From M0027 sp021713415 (GTDB taxonomy: Bacteria > Pseudomonadota > Gammaproteobacteria > Francisellales > Francisellaceae), in the NCBI GenBank assembly GCA_021713415.1, contig JAKJJQ010000002.1:1-64000 (forward strand): a DNA stretch of 64,000 bases, read 5' to 3'. The translations under genes were made by a program, and so were the position numbers. Shown in pieces: positions 26,299 to 35,068 of this stretch. Within the stretch, counting starts at the first letter, position 1. Each line of letters starts with the position of its first letter. The notes beneath the pieces were generated by a model that was not told the DNA's origin, ran no database searches, and saw only the letters and a list, made by a program, of their open reading frames with translations.

Positions 26299-27258
26299 TT
26301 AATTCATCTGATCTAAAAATCGTTCTGCATCTAGCGCTGCCATACAACCGCTACCAGCAGATGTAACTGCTTGGCGGTAAATGTGATCCATAACATCACC
26401 TGCTGCAAAGACACCTTCTATAGAAGTTTGAGTCGCATTGCCATTTAAACCTGACTGAACATGAATGTAACCATTATTCATAGTTAATTGATCAATAAAT
26501 AAATCAGTATTTGGTTTATGACCGATAGCAATAAAGACACCATCTACTTCAATTTCTTTGGTGTCATTGGTTTTAACATTTTTAACTCGCATGCTGGTAA
26601 CACCTAAATTATCTCCTAGTACTTCATCGAGGACATAAAACCATTCAGGTGTAATGTTGCCATGTTCAGCTTTTTTCATAAATTGATCGATTAGAATTTT
26701 TTCTGAGCGTAATTGATCTCTGCGATGAACTAAAACAACTTCGCTAGCAATATTAGATAAATAAAGTGCTTCTTCAACTGCCGTATTACCGCCGCCAATC
26801 ACAGCTACTTTTTTATTTTTGTAAAAAAAGCCATCGCAGGTAGCGCATGCCGAAACACCTTTGCCCATAAACTTTTCTTCAGAATCAAGGCCTAAATACT
26901 TAGCAGAGGCGCCAGTTGCAATAATTAATGCATCGCAGCTATAGGTTGTTTCAGCGCCATGGAGTATAAAGGGGCGTTGATTTAATTCTGCCTTATCAAT
27001 ATGATCATAAATTACTTCAGTTTCAAAGCGCTCAGCATGTTGTTGCATGCGATTCATTAAATCGGGACCTTGTAGTCCTTCAACATCACCTGGCCAATTA
27101 TCGACATCGGTTGTCGTTGTTAATTGACCGCCTGGTTGCATGCCGGTAATAATTACAGGGTTTAAATTAGCTCTTGCGCTGTAAACGGCAGCGGTGTAGC
27201 CTGCAGGTCCTGAGCCAAGTATAATTAATTTATGATGTTGATGTGCTTTATCAGTCAT
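26299..27258 (-). CDS. trxB: Thioredoxin reductase
   Basis: FAD enzyme passing electrons from NADPH to thioredoxin; 319 residues. FAD-binding GSGPAGYTAA (16-24), redox pair Cys138 and Cys141 in ACATCDGFF, NADPH-binding GGGNTAVEEA, and the C-terminal GVFAAGDVMD FAD motif are all intact. It also could supply the Bcp system. Divergent from the rhodanese gene. Confidence 0.97.
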   Translation of the reverse strand: MTDKAHQHHKLIILGSGPAGYTAAVYSARANLNPVIITGMQPGGQLTTTTDVDNWPGDVEGLQGPDLMNRMQQHAERFETEVIYDHIDKAELNQRPFILHGAETTYSCDALIIATGASAKYLGLDSEEKFMGKGVSACATCDGFFYKNKKVAVIGGGNTAVEEALYLSNIASEVVLVHRRDQLRSEKILIDQFMKKAEHGNITPEWFYVLDEVLGDNLGVTSMRVKNVKTNDTKEIEVDGVFIAIGHKPNTDLFIDQLTMNNGYIHVQSGLNGNATQTSIEGVFAAGDVMDHIYRQAVTSAGSGCMAALDAERFLDQMN

Positions 27259-27387
27259 TGCTTATATATCCTAAATTTTTATCTTAAAAAATATTATTAA
27301 TTTTAACTTGGAAAGATTAGAGCTGTACAGTGTTTTGCGATAAAATAACTTAGATATTGTTATGATAATTAAAAGATATAAGGGTAA

Positions 27388-27771
27388 ATGATGAAGCATA
27401 GTGATGAGTTTGTAGCCTTAGTTAATGATGCGCTAAGCCGAATAGACACATGTGAATTAGAGGATGTTAAGGATTTAATTGATCAAGGCCAAAATGATGT
27501 TGTATTAATCGATGTACGTGATTTAGAAGAGTACGGCCAAGGGTTTATACCAGGTGCTATGCATTTATCACGAGGTATGTTAGAAGTTAAAATTATTCAA
27601 ACAATTCCTAATAAAGATGCCGATATTATTTTATATTGTGGTGGTGGTAATCGTTCTGTTCTAGCAGCTGAAAATCTAAATAAAATGGGCTATCAGCATG
27701 TACGTTCAATGAATCAGGGATATAAAGGTTGGGTTAAAGCAGGTTTTGATGTAGTTAAGGAAAATAAATGA
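27388..27771 (+). CDS. Rhodanese-domain protein
   Basis: Single-domain sulfurtransferase-like protein, 127 residues (or 126 from the second ATG, 27391, which has better spacing from AAGGG). The active loop is Cys84-GGGNRS; the substrate position and DVRDLEEYGQGFIPGA cover the conserved rhodanese blocks. The GGGNR loop instead of the classic C-R-x-G-x-R is seen in PspE/GlpE relatives and does not allow a substrate call. It overlaps ispF by 4 bp (ATGA), so the two are translated together. Confidence 0.92.
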   Translation: MMKHSDEFVALVNDALSRIDTCELEDVKDLIDQGQNDVVLIDVRDLEEYGQGFIPGAMHLSRGMLEVKIIQTIPNKDADIILYCGGGNRSVLAAENLNKMGYQHVRSMNQGYKGWVKAGFDVVKENK

Positions 27772-28247
27772 TTAGAATTGGTCATGGCTATGATGTACAT
27801 AAATTTAGTCAAGTACCAAAACCACTGATTTTAGGCGGTATTGAAATTGATCAAGTATCAGGTGTAGAAGCACACTCAGATGGTGATGTGATTATTCATG
27901 CACTATGTGATGCACTTTTAGGCGCTTTAGCTTTACGTGATATTGGCTATCACTTTCCTGATACAGATGTTAGAAATAAAAATAAATCAAGTAGCTATTT
28001 TCTTGCAGAGATTATGCAGTTACTTATAAAAGATAACTATAAAATTAATAATATTGATATTACAGTGGTTGCTCAAAAGCCAAAACTATCTAGCCATATT
28101 GAAGCAATTTGTCTTTATTTGGCAGAGTTAATGCATATCAAACGCAATCAAATTAATGTTAAAGCGACTACCACTGAGCGTTTAGGTTTTGTGGGGCGTA
28201 AAGAAGGTATTGCAGTTTATGCGGTGTGCTTGATTCAAAGCCAGTAA
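27768..28247 (+). CDS. ispF: 2-C-methyl-D-erythritol 2,4-cyclodiphosphate synthase
   Basis: Fifth step of the MEP route to isoprenoids; trimeric zinc enzyme, 159 residues. The metal site is GHGYDVHKF (Asp9, His11) with His44 in SDGDVIIHALCDALLGA, and the substrate loop FPDTD follows. The C-terminal KATTTERLGFVGR segment is conserved. ispD, its frequent neighbour, is not here; it sits behind a rhodanese gene instead. Confidence 0.97.
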   Translation: MIRIGHGYDVHKFSQVPKPLILGGIEIDQVSGVEAHSDGDVIIHALCDALLGALALRDIGYHFPDTDVRNKNKSSSYFLAEIMQLLIKDNYKINNIDITVVAQKPKLSSHIEAICLYLAELMHIKRNQINVKATTTERLGFVGRKEGIAVYAVCLIQSQ

Positions 28248-28412
28248 GCTTTAGGGAGCCTATTTATTTAAAGAATAAATTTGACCAATAGTTTACCAAA
28301 TACCTTAAATCAGCGTATAATTTAATTATTGATAGTAAATACGATAAATAATGTATGTATTGAAAGTTGATTTAAACATAGACATACAATCAAAACAGAT
28401 AAAGGAAAGGCG

Positions 28413-28814
28413 ATGTTAATAGCAGTAATGATAATTATTGGCCTTGTAGCAGGTCTTATCATTGGCACTGTGATAGGTTTTTTTATTGCACGAAGTACAG
28501 GGAAAATGGCAAGGCTTCAAGCTGATGCATCGAATGCTCGAAAAGAGCTACGAGAATATCATGGCAAACTAAAAGGGCATATGCATAAAACAGATGACTT
28601 GATTCATAATATCAGTGATGCGATGTTAGAATTGCAAGAGCATCATTATGCAGTAACGAAAGAATTAGAGTATCGCGGCAGGGGCTATCAGCTAACTGAG
28701 GGCGAAAAGGGACGCATTACGCATGAGAAGCCTTCTAAAGCTCAAGAAGAAGTTGTAAAAGAAAAGTCAACACAACCACCAAAAGATTATGTAGAAAGTA
28801 AAGAGCATGCCTGA
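28413..28814 (+). CDS. zapG: ZapG/YhcB (DUF1043) envelope-division protein
   Basis: 133-residue protein with one N-terminal membrane helix (residues about 3-26) then a coiled-coil region and a low-complexity charged tail. This is the DUF1043/YhcB family, now called ZapG, which links division and peptidoglycan synthesis in E. coli. The LREYHGKLKGHMHKTDDLI core fits the family. It overlaps truD by 8 bp. Confidence 0.85.
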   Translation: MLIAVMIIIGLVAGLIIGTVIGFFIARSTGKMARLQADASNARKELREYHGKLKGHMHKTDDLIHNISDAMLELQEHHYAVTKELEYRGRGYQLTEGEKGRITHEKPSKAQEEVVKEKSTQPPKDYVESKEHA

Positions 28815-29826
28815 AATCACCCCGCTTGGTGAATTTAAATCTTCAGTTGATGACTTTTTAGTAACTGAGTTACTTAATGTTGAGTTTACTGGCTCTGGCG
28901 AACATCACTGGGTTTATATTCAAAAAAATAATTTACATACAGAAGAAGTAGCTAAGATATTAGCCAAATTTGTTAATATTTCAGCAAAAGATGTTGGTTT
29001 TTCAGGTATGAAAGATAAATATGCAATTACAGAGCAATGGTTTTCTTTATACTTGCCAGGCCAGCGGCAACCTTCTTGGAAGCAGTTTAATCACCAAGGT
29101 ATAAGCATACTTAAAACAGCGCAACATCAGAAAAAATTGCGCCGTAAGCTTCACTATGGTAATTGGTTTAATATAACCATTCGAAATGCAACGCTTGATT
29201 ATGTAAAGTTAACACAAGCCATTCATACAGTAAAAATTGATGGTGTGCCTAACTATTATGCTCAACAACGCTTTGGATATGACAATTCAAATATTAAATT
29301 ATTAGAACGTTGGTTTAAAGGAGAGCTAAATCCACCACTAAAAAGGAAAAAATGGCTATTATCTGTTTATCGCAGTTATTTATTTAATCATTATTTGGAC
29401 TATCGACGAAAACATCATCCATTAAATGAAGTATTGCTAGGTGATATCATGCAGTTTGATCAGTCAAATAGCGTCTATCAGATAGTAAATAATGAAGACC
29501 TAACCAAAGCACAAATGAGGATTAAAAGCCATCAAGCTTATCCGGTAGGACCATTATGGGGTCAAAAGGGTAAACTGTTTTTTTCTGATGATGCAAAAGA
29601 GGTATTAGAAAAAGCTTTTGTATCGATTAGTCCTGAATGGTTAGAACCACCAAAACTAAAACCATTTAAATTAGAACTTGATTTTCGAAGTCTAATTTTA
29701 ATGCCTAAAAAATTAACAGCACATTATGACCTTAATAGCCAAATTCTAAAACTTACTTTTATGCTACCAGCAGGTGGTTATGCAACGACCGTATTAGATT
29801 ATCTAGGTAGTTTGGTTAAAGAGTAG
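28807..29826 (+). CDS. truD: tRNA pseudouridine(13) synthase TruD
   Basis: Makes pseudouridine-13 in tRNA-Glu. 339 residues. The catalytic Asp is in VGFSGMKDKYAITEQWFS, the TruD-specific form of the pseudouridine synthase motif, and the NYYAQQRFGYDNSN segment is also typical. The ATG lies inside zapG and is probably coupled to it. Confidence 0.96.
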   Translation: MPEITPLGEFKSSVDDFLVTELLNVEFTGSGEHHWVYIQKNNLHTEEVAKILAKFVNISAKDVGFSGMKDKYAITEQWFSLYLPGQRQPSWKQFNHQGISILKTAQHQKKLRRKLHYGNWFNITIRNATLDYVKLTQAIHTVKIDGVPNYYAQQRFGYDNSNIKLLERWFKGELNPPLKRKKWLLSVYRSYLFNHYLDYRRKHHPLNEVLLGDIMQFDQSNSVYQIVNNEDLTKAQMRIKSHQAYPVGPLWGQKGKLFFSDDAKEVLEKAFVSISPEWLEPPKLKPFKLELDFRSLILMPKKLTAHYDLNSQILKLTFMLPAGGYATTVLDYLGSLVKE

Positions 29827-29829
29827 CAT

Positions 29830-31014
29830 ATGATTTATGATGACATTGTTATTGGTGGAGGTATTAGTGGTTTAGGCTATGCCTATTTTAAAGCTCAAGA
29901 GAAATATCAGGTACTTGTTTTAGAAAAAGACAATAAGCCAGGAGGCTTATGCCATAGCGTTTATTTAGATCAAAAAAAAGACTTTTGGCTTGAGATGGGC
30001 GCTCATACATTATATAACTCTTATGCGCATGTTATAGAGTTAATCGAATCACTTAATCTAAAAGAGCAGTTACTTAAACGTACAAAATTACCATTTCGGA
30101 TTTATGATAAAGGACAGATTCACACTCTTTTTCGCTATATAAACCCAATTAGTTTTATCTATGGCGTTATAAAATTGCCGTTTCAGGATAAAACTGACCA
30201 AAGTGTTGAATCCTATTATGGCAAGCTATTTGGAGAAGGCAATTATAAACGTGTACTAAAAGATTGTTTTAACGCCGTTTTATCTCAAAATGCTGCTAAA
30301 TTTCCAGCAGAATTTTTATTTAATAAAAAAAAGCGTAATGATGTATATCCACGCTCATTTACGCTCTCTCAAGGGATTTCAAGGTTGTTTGATACCTTAG
30401 TTAAAAAAAAAGACTTCGCTATTAAATTAAATCATACGGTTAAAGCGATTGAAAAATCAGCTGATCATTGGCAAGTAATAACCAATCAAGGAGTATTTAA
30501 AAGTAAGCATATAACCATTGCAACAGATATACTAACTGCAAGTAAGCTGTTATCAGTAATTATGCCAGATATAAGTAGTTTATTAGGAGAAGTTAAATTA
30601 TCAACTATTGATAGTGTTGGGGTTATTTTTCACCGTAAAGATATGGTTCACTTTAAAGCAATAGCAGGTTTGATTGCTAAAGATAATGCATCATTTTATT
30701 CTATGATTTCACGTGATGTAATTGAACATGCAGATTATCGTGGCTTTGTATTTCATTTCAAAGCAAATGCATTTAATAATAAAGATGCTTATTTGGATTT
30801 TATCTGTCAGCTATTAAAGGTGAATAAACAAGCTTTAATCACTTCCTTTTTTAAGGAAAATAAGGTGCCAATCTTAACAGTTACTCATAAAAAACGATTG
30901 GATAAATTACACCAATTACTTCATGGCAAAGAGCTTTCATTAACTGGAAATTATTTTCGACGCTTAGCAATAGAGGACTGTTTAGCGCATAGTGCGCAGC
31001 TTAAGTCAAATTAG
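29830..31014 (+). CDS. FAD-dependent amine-oxidase/protoporphyrinogen-oxidase-like protein
   Basis: 394 residues with an N-terminal Rossmann dinucleotide site (IVIGGGISGLGYAYF) and the GG motif LEKDNKPGGLCHSVY, which place it in the flavin amine oxidase/HemY/phytoene desaturase superfamily. Substrate is not evident: relatives oxidise protoporphyrinogen, carotenoids or nucleotide sugars. It starts 3 bp after truD, so it is the last gene of the zapG-truD set. Confidence 0.8.
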   Translation: MIYDDIVIGGGISGLGYAYFKAQEKYQVLVLEKDNKPGGLCHSVYLDQKKDFWLEMGAHTLYNSYAHVIELIESLNLKEQLLKRTKLPFRIYDKGQIHTLFRYINPISFIYGVIKLPFQDKTDQSVESYYGKLFGEGNYKRVLKDCFNAVLSQNAAKFPAEFLFNKKKRNDVYPRSFTLSQGISRLFDTLVKKKDFAIKLNHTVKAIEKSADHWQVITNQGVFKSKHITIATDILTASKLLSVIMPDISSLLGEVKLSTIDSVGVIFHRKDMVHFKAIAGLIAKDNASFYSMISRDVIEHADYRGFVFHFKANAFNNKDAYLDFICQLLKVNKQALITSFFKENKVPILTVTHKKRLDKLHQLLHGKELSLTGNYFRRLAIEDCLAHSAQLKSN

Positions 31015-31080
31015 ATTATTTTTTTTATTTGATAAAAATTGTTAAAAAGATTTTAATAGGCTTTATTTACCTGACTAAAT

Positions 31081-31090
31081 CTGCTAGAAT
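31081..31090 (+). promoter_or_regulatory. Extended -10 promoter for rplM-rpsI
   Basis: CTGCTAGAAT at 31081-31090 gives TGnTAGAAT about 66 bp before rplM. The same ten bases precede parA. TTTATT at 31062-31067 lies 17 bp upstream as a weak -35. Confidence 0.6.
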
Positions 31091-31155
31091 CGTTGCGTTC
31101 AAAAAGTTGAGCATTTTAAACTGAGTAGTTAAACACAAAGTAAGGTAACTAATAG

Positions 31156-31587
31156 ATGAAAACGTTTAGTGCAAAACCTGATCAAGTAAATCGCAGCTGG
31201 TTTGTTGTTGATGCTTCAGGTAAAACATTAGGTCGTATGGCCACTGAAATTGCAAAACATTTACGTGGTAAACATAAACCTGAGTACACACCGCATGTAG
31301 ATATTGGTGATTATGTGGTTGTGATTAATGCTGAAAAAGTTCATGTAACTGGTAATAAGCGTAAAGATAAAGTGTACCATCGCCATACAGGTTATATTGG
31401 TGGTTTAAAATCAATTACATTTGATAAATTAATTGAAACGCATCCAGATCGTGTTGTTAGGTCAGCTGTTAAAGGTATGCTTCCTAAAAACTCATTAGGT
31501 CGTCAAATGATTAAAAAGTTGAAAGTCTATGCTGGTTCTGAGCATCCGCATACGGCACAGCAGCCAACAGAATTAACGATTAATTAA
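31156..31587 (+). CDS. rplM: 50S ribosomal protein L13
   Basis: 143 residues, starting MKTFSAKPDQVNRSWFVVDA and containing GRMATEIAKHLRGKHKPEYTPHVD and KVYAGSEHPHTAQQP, conserved L13 blocks. An early assembly protein of the large subunit. It pairs with rpsI 16 bp later, a universal bacterial order. AAGG before ATG. Confidence 0.98.
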   Translation: MKTFSAKPDQVNRSWFVVDASGKTLGRMATEIAKHLRGKHKPEYTPHVDIGDYVVVINAEKVHVTGNKRKDKVYHRHTGYIGGLKSITFDKLIETHPDRVVRSAVKGMLPKNSLGRQMIKKLKVYAGSEHPHTAQQPTELTIN

Positions 31588-31603
31588 GAGGTGATGATTT
31601 ATT

Positions 31604-31999
31604 ATGTCTAATACAGTTTATAATTATGGGACTGGTCGCCGTAAAAGTTCAGTTGCTCGTGTTTTCTTGAAAAAAGGTTCGGGTAATATCGTGGTTAATA
31701 ACTTACCACTAGATCAATACCTAGCTCGTCAAACAGCCTCTATGGTGGTTCTTCAACCTTTAGAGTTAGTTGAGATGACAGATCAAGTTGATATTAAAGT
31801 AAACGTTCACGGTGGTGGAATCAGTGGTCAAGCTGGTGCAATTCGTTTGGGTATCGCTCGAGCATTACTTGATTATGATGAGGCATTACGTCCTACATTG
31901 CGTAAAGCTGGCTTTTTAACTCGTGATGCACGTTGTGTTGAGCGTAAAAAAGTTGGATTGCGTAAAGCACGTAGACGTCCACAATTCTCTAAACGTTAA
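31604..31999 (+). CDS. rpsI: 30S ribosomal protein S9
   Basis: 131 residues; YGTGRRKSSVARVF at the N terminus and KKVGLRKARRRPQFSKR at the C terminus, whose basic tail reaches the P-site tRNA. Followed by a strong terminator, so the ribosomal pair is a closed unit. Confidence 0.98.
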   Translation: MSNTVYNYGTGRRKSSVARVFLKKGSGNIVVNNLPLDQYLARQTASMVVLQPLELVEMTDQVDIKVNVHGGGISGQAGAIRLGIARALLDYDEALRPTLRKAGFLTRDARCVERKKVGLRKARRRPQFSKR

Positions 32000-32042
32000 T
32001 TTTTTTGGAAATTGCGGAATATATTTTATTATATAATCATTA

Positions 32043-32077
32043 AAGCTCCTTAAGCATATTAGCTTAGGAGCTTTTTT
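32043..32077 (+). terminator. Rho-independent terminator after rpsI
   Basis: AAGCTCC...TAAGC (32043-32055, with one bulged T) pairs with GCTTAGGAGCTT (32062-32073), loop ATATTA, followed by six T. The hairpin is strong and correctly placed. Confidence 0.9.
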
Positions 32078-32134
32078 CATATTTTTTTGATATGATAATC
32101 TTGTTTAAGGTGCATAAGGGAGAGCTTTAAGTTT

Positions 32135-32752
32135 ATGACAACCCAAAATAAACGTTCAACGATGACGTTATATGCGAATAAAAACTGTCCATTTAGTCAC
32201 CGAGTGATGATGGTTTTAGCAGAAAAAGGGGTCGTCGCTGATGTTAAGTTGATTGACTTAGATAAAAAGCCTGATGAATTATTGGAATTAAATCCATATG
32301 CTCAGGTGCCAACATTAGTGGATCGTGATGTCATTGTTTATGAGTCTGAAATTATTTTTGAATACCTTGAAGAGCGTTTTCCACATCCGCCATTGTTAAG
32401 CGTATTTCCAATAGAGCGTGCTCAGGCTAGGCTATTGAATAAACGTATTGATCGTGACTGGATTCCTTATTTATCACAGGCGCTACATGCTCATGATGAA
32501 AAGACAATATACCAGTCAAAACTTGCTTTGATGAAAGCAGTGTTAGAAATGCTGCCAGTTTTTAAGCGTTATCAATACTTTATGAGTGATGAGTTTAGTA
32601 TTGTTGATTGTACATTAGCGTCAATTTTGTATCGATTACCTGAACTAGGTATTCAGTTACCTGAAAAAGCACAATCAATTAAAAACTATGCCAAGCGTAT
32701 ATTTGATCGCGAATCATTTATTACATCTATTGAAATGATGAAAGGAGGTTAG
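32135..32752 (+). CDS. sspA: Stringent starvation protein A
   Basis: GST-fold protein, 205 residues, that binds RNA polymerase holoenzyme and changes promoter choice. It has the N-terminal NCPFSHRVMMVLAEKG, NPYAQVPTLVDRD, YESEIIFEYLEERFPHPPLL thioredoxin-like half and the helical C-terminal half. It lacks a catalytic GST serine or cysteine, as in the family. In Francisella SspA acts with MglA; no second copy is in this window. GGGAG is 11 bases before ATG. Confidence 0.95.
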   Translation: MTTQNKRSTMTLYANKNCPFSHRVMMVLAEKGVVADVKLIDLDKKPDELLELNPYAQVPTLVDRDVIVYESEIIFEYLEERFPHPPLLSVFPIERAQARLLNKRIDRDWIPYLSQALHAHDEKTIYQSKLALMKAVLEMLPVFKRYQYFMSDEFSIVDCTLASILYRLPELGIQLPEKAQSIKNYAKRIFDRESFITSIEMMKGG

Positions 32753-32760
32753 CTTTAATC

Positions 32761-33186
32761 ATGGCAATGTTACGTTCCTATCTAATTGATGCGACTTATG
32801 ACTGGCTTTTAGATCACGGGTTTACACCTTATTTGCTAGTCGATACTGAATTTGATGGTGTAGAAGTACCTTGGGATTATGTTGAAGATGATGGTAAGAT
32901 TTTATTGAACTTAGCGCCTGAGGCAATCGTTGATTATAATTGTGATGATGAGTATGTTTCATTTCATTCTTCTTTTGATGGTGAATCAATGCAAGTGTTT
33001 GTGCCGCTAGAGGCGATATCAGCATTATATGCAAAGGAAACAGGCCAAGGTCTCTATGGTCGTGATTATGGCTATGGTATGGTTGTTAATGAGGGCGATA
33101 ATGAAGAGGACTTAAATCCGGATCCTGTCAATCAGGATGGAGATGATGATCCTAGTTCTCCGAATAGTGGTTTAAGGTTAGTCTAG
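32761..33186 (+). CDS. sspB: ClpXP adaptor SspB
   Basis: 141 residues. The N-terminal ssrA-tag-binding domain (LLDHGFTPYLLVDTEFDGVEVP; IVDYNCDDEYVSFHSSFDG) is followed by an acidic, unstructured linker and ends GLRLV, the short ClpX-binding motif. It hands ssrA-tagged peptides to ClpXP. Spaced 8 bp after sspA, the usual pair. Confidence 0.95.
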   Translation: MAMLRSYLIDATYDWLLDHGFTPYLLVDTEFDGVEVPWDYVEDDGKILLNLAPEAIVDYNCDDEYVSFHSSFDGESMQVFVPLEAISALYAKETGQGLYGRDYGYGMVVNEGDNEEDLNPDPVNQDGDDDPSSPNSGLRLV

Positions 33187-33220
33187 TAATAATAAATAAA
33201 TGATTGGTTAAGTAGATGTA

Positions 33221-34150
33221 ATGAAAACGTTTTACTTTTCAAGCTATGCAATGACTCCGGCATTAGATCAATTTAATGAATCATTTGAATCTCAATATTT
33301 TAAAAAGCTTAGTCAGTATCAAGAAATTATTGGTATTGAGCATCCATTTTTATTTGATAAGTCAGTTTATTCAAATAAATTTCTCAAGATGAATGTTCCA
33401 GATCATTGGCAGATTATTATAACAGCACTACCAGTTACGATGCAGTCATTAAAAGAAGATCAATCATTTGGGCTTGCTTCAAGTGTTGAGTCTTCTCGTC
33501 AAAAAGCAATTGATGTAATGCATCAAATCAATCATAAAGTTATTGAGTTAAATAATTTATTTCAACGCCAGGTAGTTAAAGCTATTCATTTTCAAACAGC
33601 ACCAGCAAACCATAATCATATGAAAGGCTCAAAACGAGCTTTAATTGACTCTTTAGAGGAAATTAGAAAATGGGATTGGCAATCAGCTCAATTAAATATT
33701 GAACACTGTGATGCAAAAATGAATGACAGAGTGCCAGAGAAAGGCTTCTTGTCATTAGAAGATGAAATTGATGCAATTACAGAAGTTGGTGGTTTTGGTT
33801 TAATGTTGAATTGGGGGCGCTCTGTTATTGAGGGCCATAGTATAGAGCAAGCAATAAAACATATTAAATTAGCATCTCAATCTAATTGTTTAAATGGTTA
33901 TTTTTTCTCTGGCTGTACAAATAATTTATCGAGTAGTTATGGCGCATTTAAGGATAGTCATATGCCGCCAAAACTAAATAATGAAGATGACACTAAAGAT
34001 AGCTTATTAAATGAGGTTGAAATCTCTAAAGTCTATCAACAATTAATACCTAGCACTTATTTAGGAATTAAAGTATCTCCAAGTGTTAAACAATTTGATT
34101 TAAATTCTCTTTTATCTATGACTGAAAAAAGTATCGCTATATTAAGTTAA
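33221..34150 (+). CDS. DUF4862 TIM-barrel protein
   Basis: 309 residues matching DUF4862, a xylose-isomerase-like TIM barrel of unknown activity. Seen blocks are QTAPAN, WDWQSAQLNIEHCDA, EKGFLSLEDEIDAITEVGGFG, MLNWGRSVIEGHSIEQAIKHI, and a late FSGCTN..SSYGAFKDSHMPP. The conserved His, Glu, Asp and Asn residues suggest a metal or sugar-like substrate. It follows sspB by 34 bp, but it is not part of the normal ssp operon, and may belong functionally with the LuxR genes after it. Confidence 0.82.
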   Translation: MKTFYFSSYAMTPALDQFNESFESQYFKKLSQYQEIIGIEHPFLFDKSVYSNKFLKMNVPDHWQIIITALPVTMQSLKEDQSFGLASSVESSRQKAIDVMHQINHKVIELNNLFQRQVVKAIHFQTAPANHNHMKGSKRALIDSLEEIRKWDWQSAQLNIEHCDAKMNDRVPEKGFLSLEDEIDAITEVGGFGLMLNWGRSVIEGHSIEQAIKHIKLASQSNCLNGYFFSGCTNNLSSSYGAFKDSHMPPKLNNEDDTKDSLLNEVEISKVYQQLIPSTYLGIKVSPSVKQFDLNSLLSMTEKSIAILS

Positions 34151-34182
34151 GTTTATTTCCACAAAAAATAACCTTATGTTTT

Positions 34183-34200
34183 TACCGTAATTTCACGGTA
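34183..34200. promoter_or_regulatory. Dyad upstream of the first LuxR-type gene
   Basis: TACCGTAATTTCACGGTA is an 18-bp dyad with perfect 6-bp arms, of lux-box-like size. It overlaps a possible -35 (TTTCAC 34191-34196), 16 bp before the -10 TAGAAT (34213-34218). No T-run follows, so it is not a typical terminator for the gene before it. It is a candidate operator. Confidence 0.5.
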
Positions 34201-34290
34201 CTCGATGATATTTAGAATAAATAAAATAATCAAACAACAATATTTATTAACTATAACAAATTAAAATTATAAATCTATTGTGGGGTTAGT

Positions 34291-35061
34291 ATGATTAAGT
34301 TTGATGATCGGTTTATGCCTTGGATATTATCTTATAGGCTTAAAGGTGTTTTAAGTTATTTAGAATGTGATTTCATAACGTTTGACTATATTTCAAAAGA
34401 AAAGGTATCGTTAATTCCCATTCCAATTCAACGTTTTGATTCCTATGGAGAAATGTATGCTGATGAAAAGCTTTATATACATCCGAATTTTTTTCTTGAG
34501 AGTTATCATATGTTGCCACATACCTTAAGTGAATATGATCGTCTATTACTATGTCAAAAATCGGATAGACTAACCTGTGCTATATCTGACATGTATAAAG
34601 ATGGTGGTAATGCAATATCAGTGATCCATCCTTTAAGTGAAAATGCTTATGTTAAGTTATTTATAGGCTATGATAATAATTATATGATTAATAAGGTTTT
34701 AAATAATAAACAAAAATCACTATTATGCTTGAAAGAAATATATAATGAGATTAGAAAATTTCCAGATTTTTTAGAACAGTTTGCTTATAATCCAAACCAT
34801 TATCAAATGGCACAGCTAGATACAAATGCCTTAAAAATAATTGAGTTAAATCATCCTAACTTAACATTAAAACAATATCATTTTGCAAAGTATTTAGCGC
34901 AAGCTGATGAATTTTCATCGCTTTCAATTGCAAGTGCTTTAGGGATTTCATCAAGAACTGTTAATGATTATTTTGTGTTTTTAAAAGATAAGTTAAATAC
35001 AAAAGATCGAATTTCTACAATTTTAAAATGTCGAGAGTATTTTGAAAATTTTTGGCTATAG
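34291..35061 (+). CDS. LuxR-type regulator (first of two paralogues)
   Basis: 256 residues. The C terminus (about 190-247) is a LuxR helix-turn-helix: LTLKQYHFAKYLA, then IASALGISSRTVNDYFVFLKDKL and KDRISTILKC. The N-terminal 170 residues look like a compact sensory domain, but the Trp/Tyr/Asp set that binds acyl-homoserine lactones is not clearly present, so the ligand is unknown. It has no receiver-domain acidic pocket. GGGG lies upstream of ATG. The paralogue is at 38235; they share the DNA-binding end almost fully (LKQYHFAKYLAQAD). Confidence 0.88.
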   Translation: MIKFDDRFMPWILSYRLKGVLSYLECDFITFDYISKEKVSLIPIPIQRFDSYGEMYADEKLYIHPNFFLESYHMLPHTLSEYDRLLLCQKSDRLTCAISDMYKDGGNAISVIHPLSENAYVKLFIGYDNNYMINKVLNNKQKSLLCLKEIYNEIRKFPDFLEQFAYNPNHYQMAQLDTNALKIIELNHPNLTLKQYHFAKYLAQADEFSSLSIASALGISSRTVNDYFVFLKDKLNTKDRISTILKCREYFENFWL

Positions 35062-35068
35062 TAGAAAA

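Noticed and set aside
28262..28280. AT-only inverted repeat ATTTATT/AATAAAT after ispF
   Set aside because: Such repeats arise easily in AT-rich DNA; no G-C pairs or T-run to support termination.
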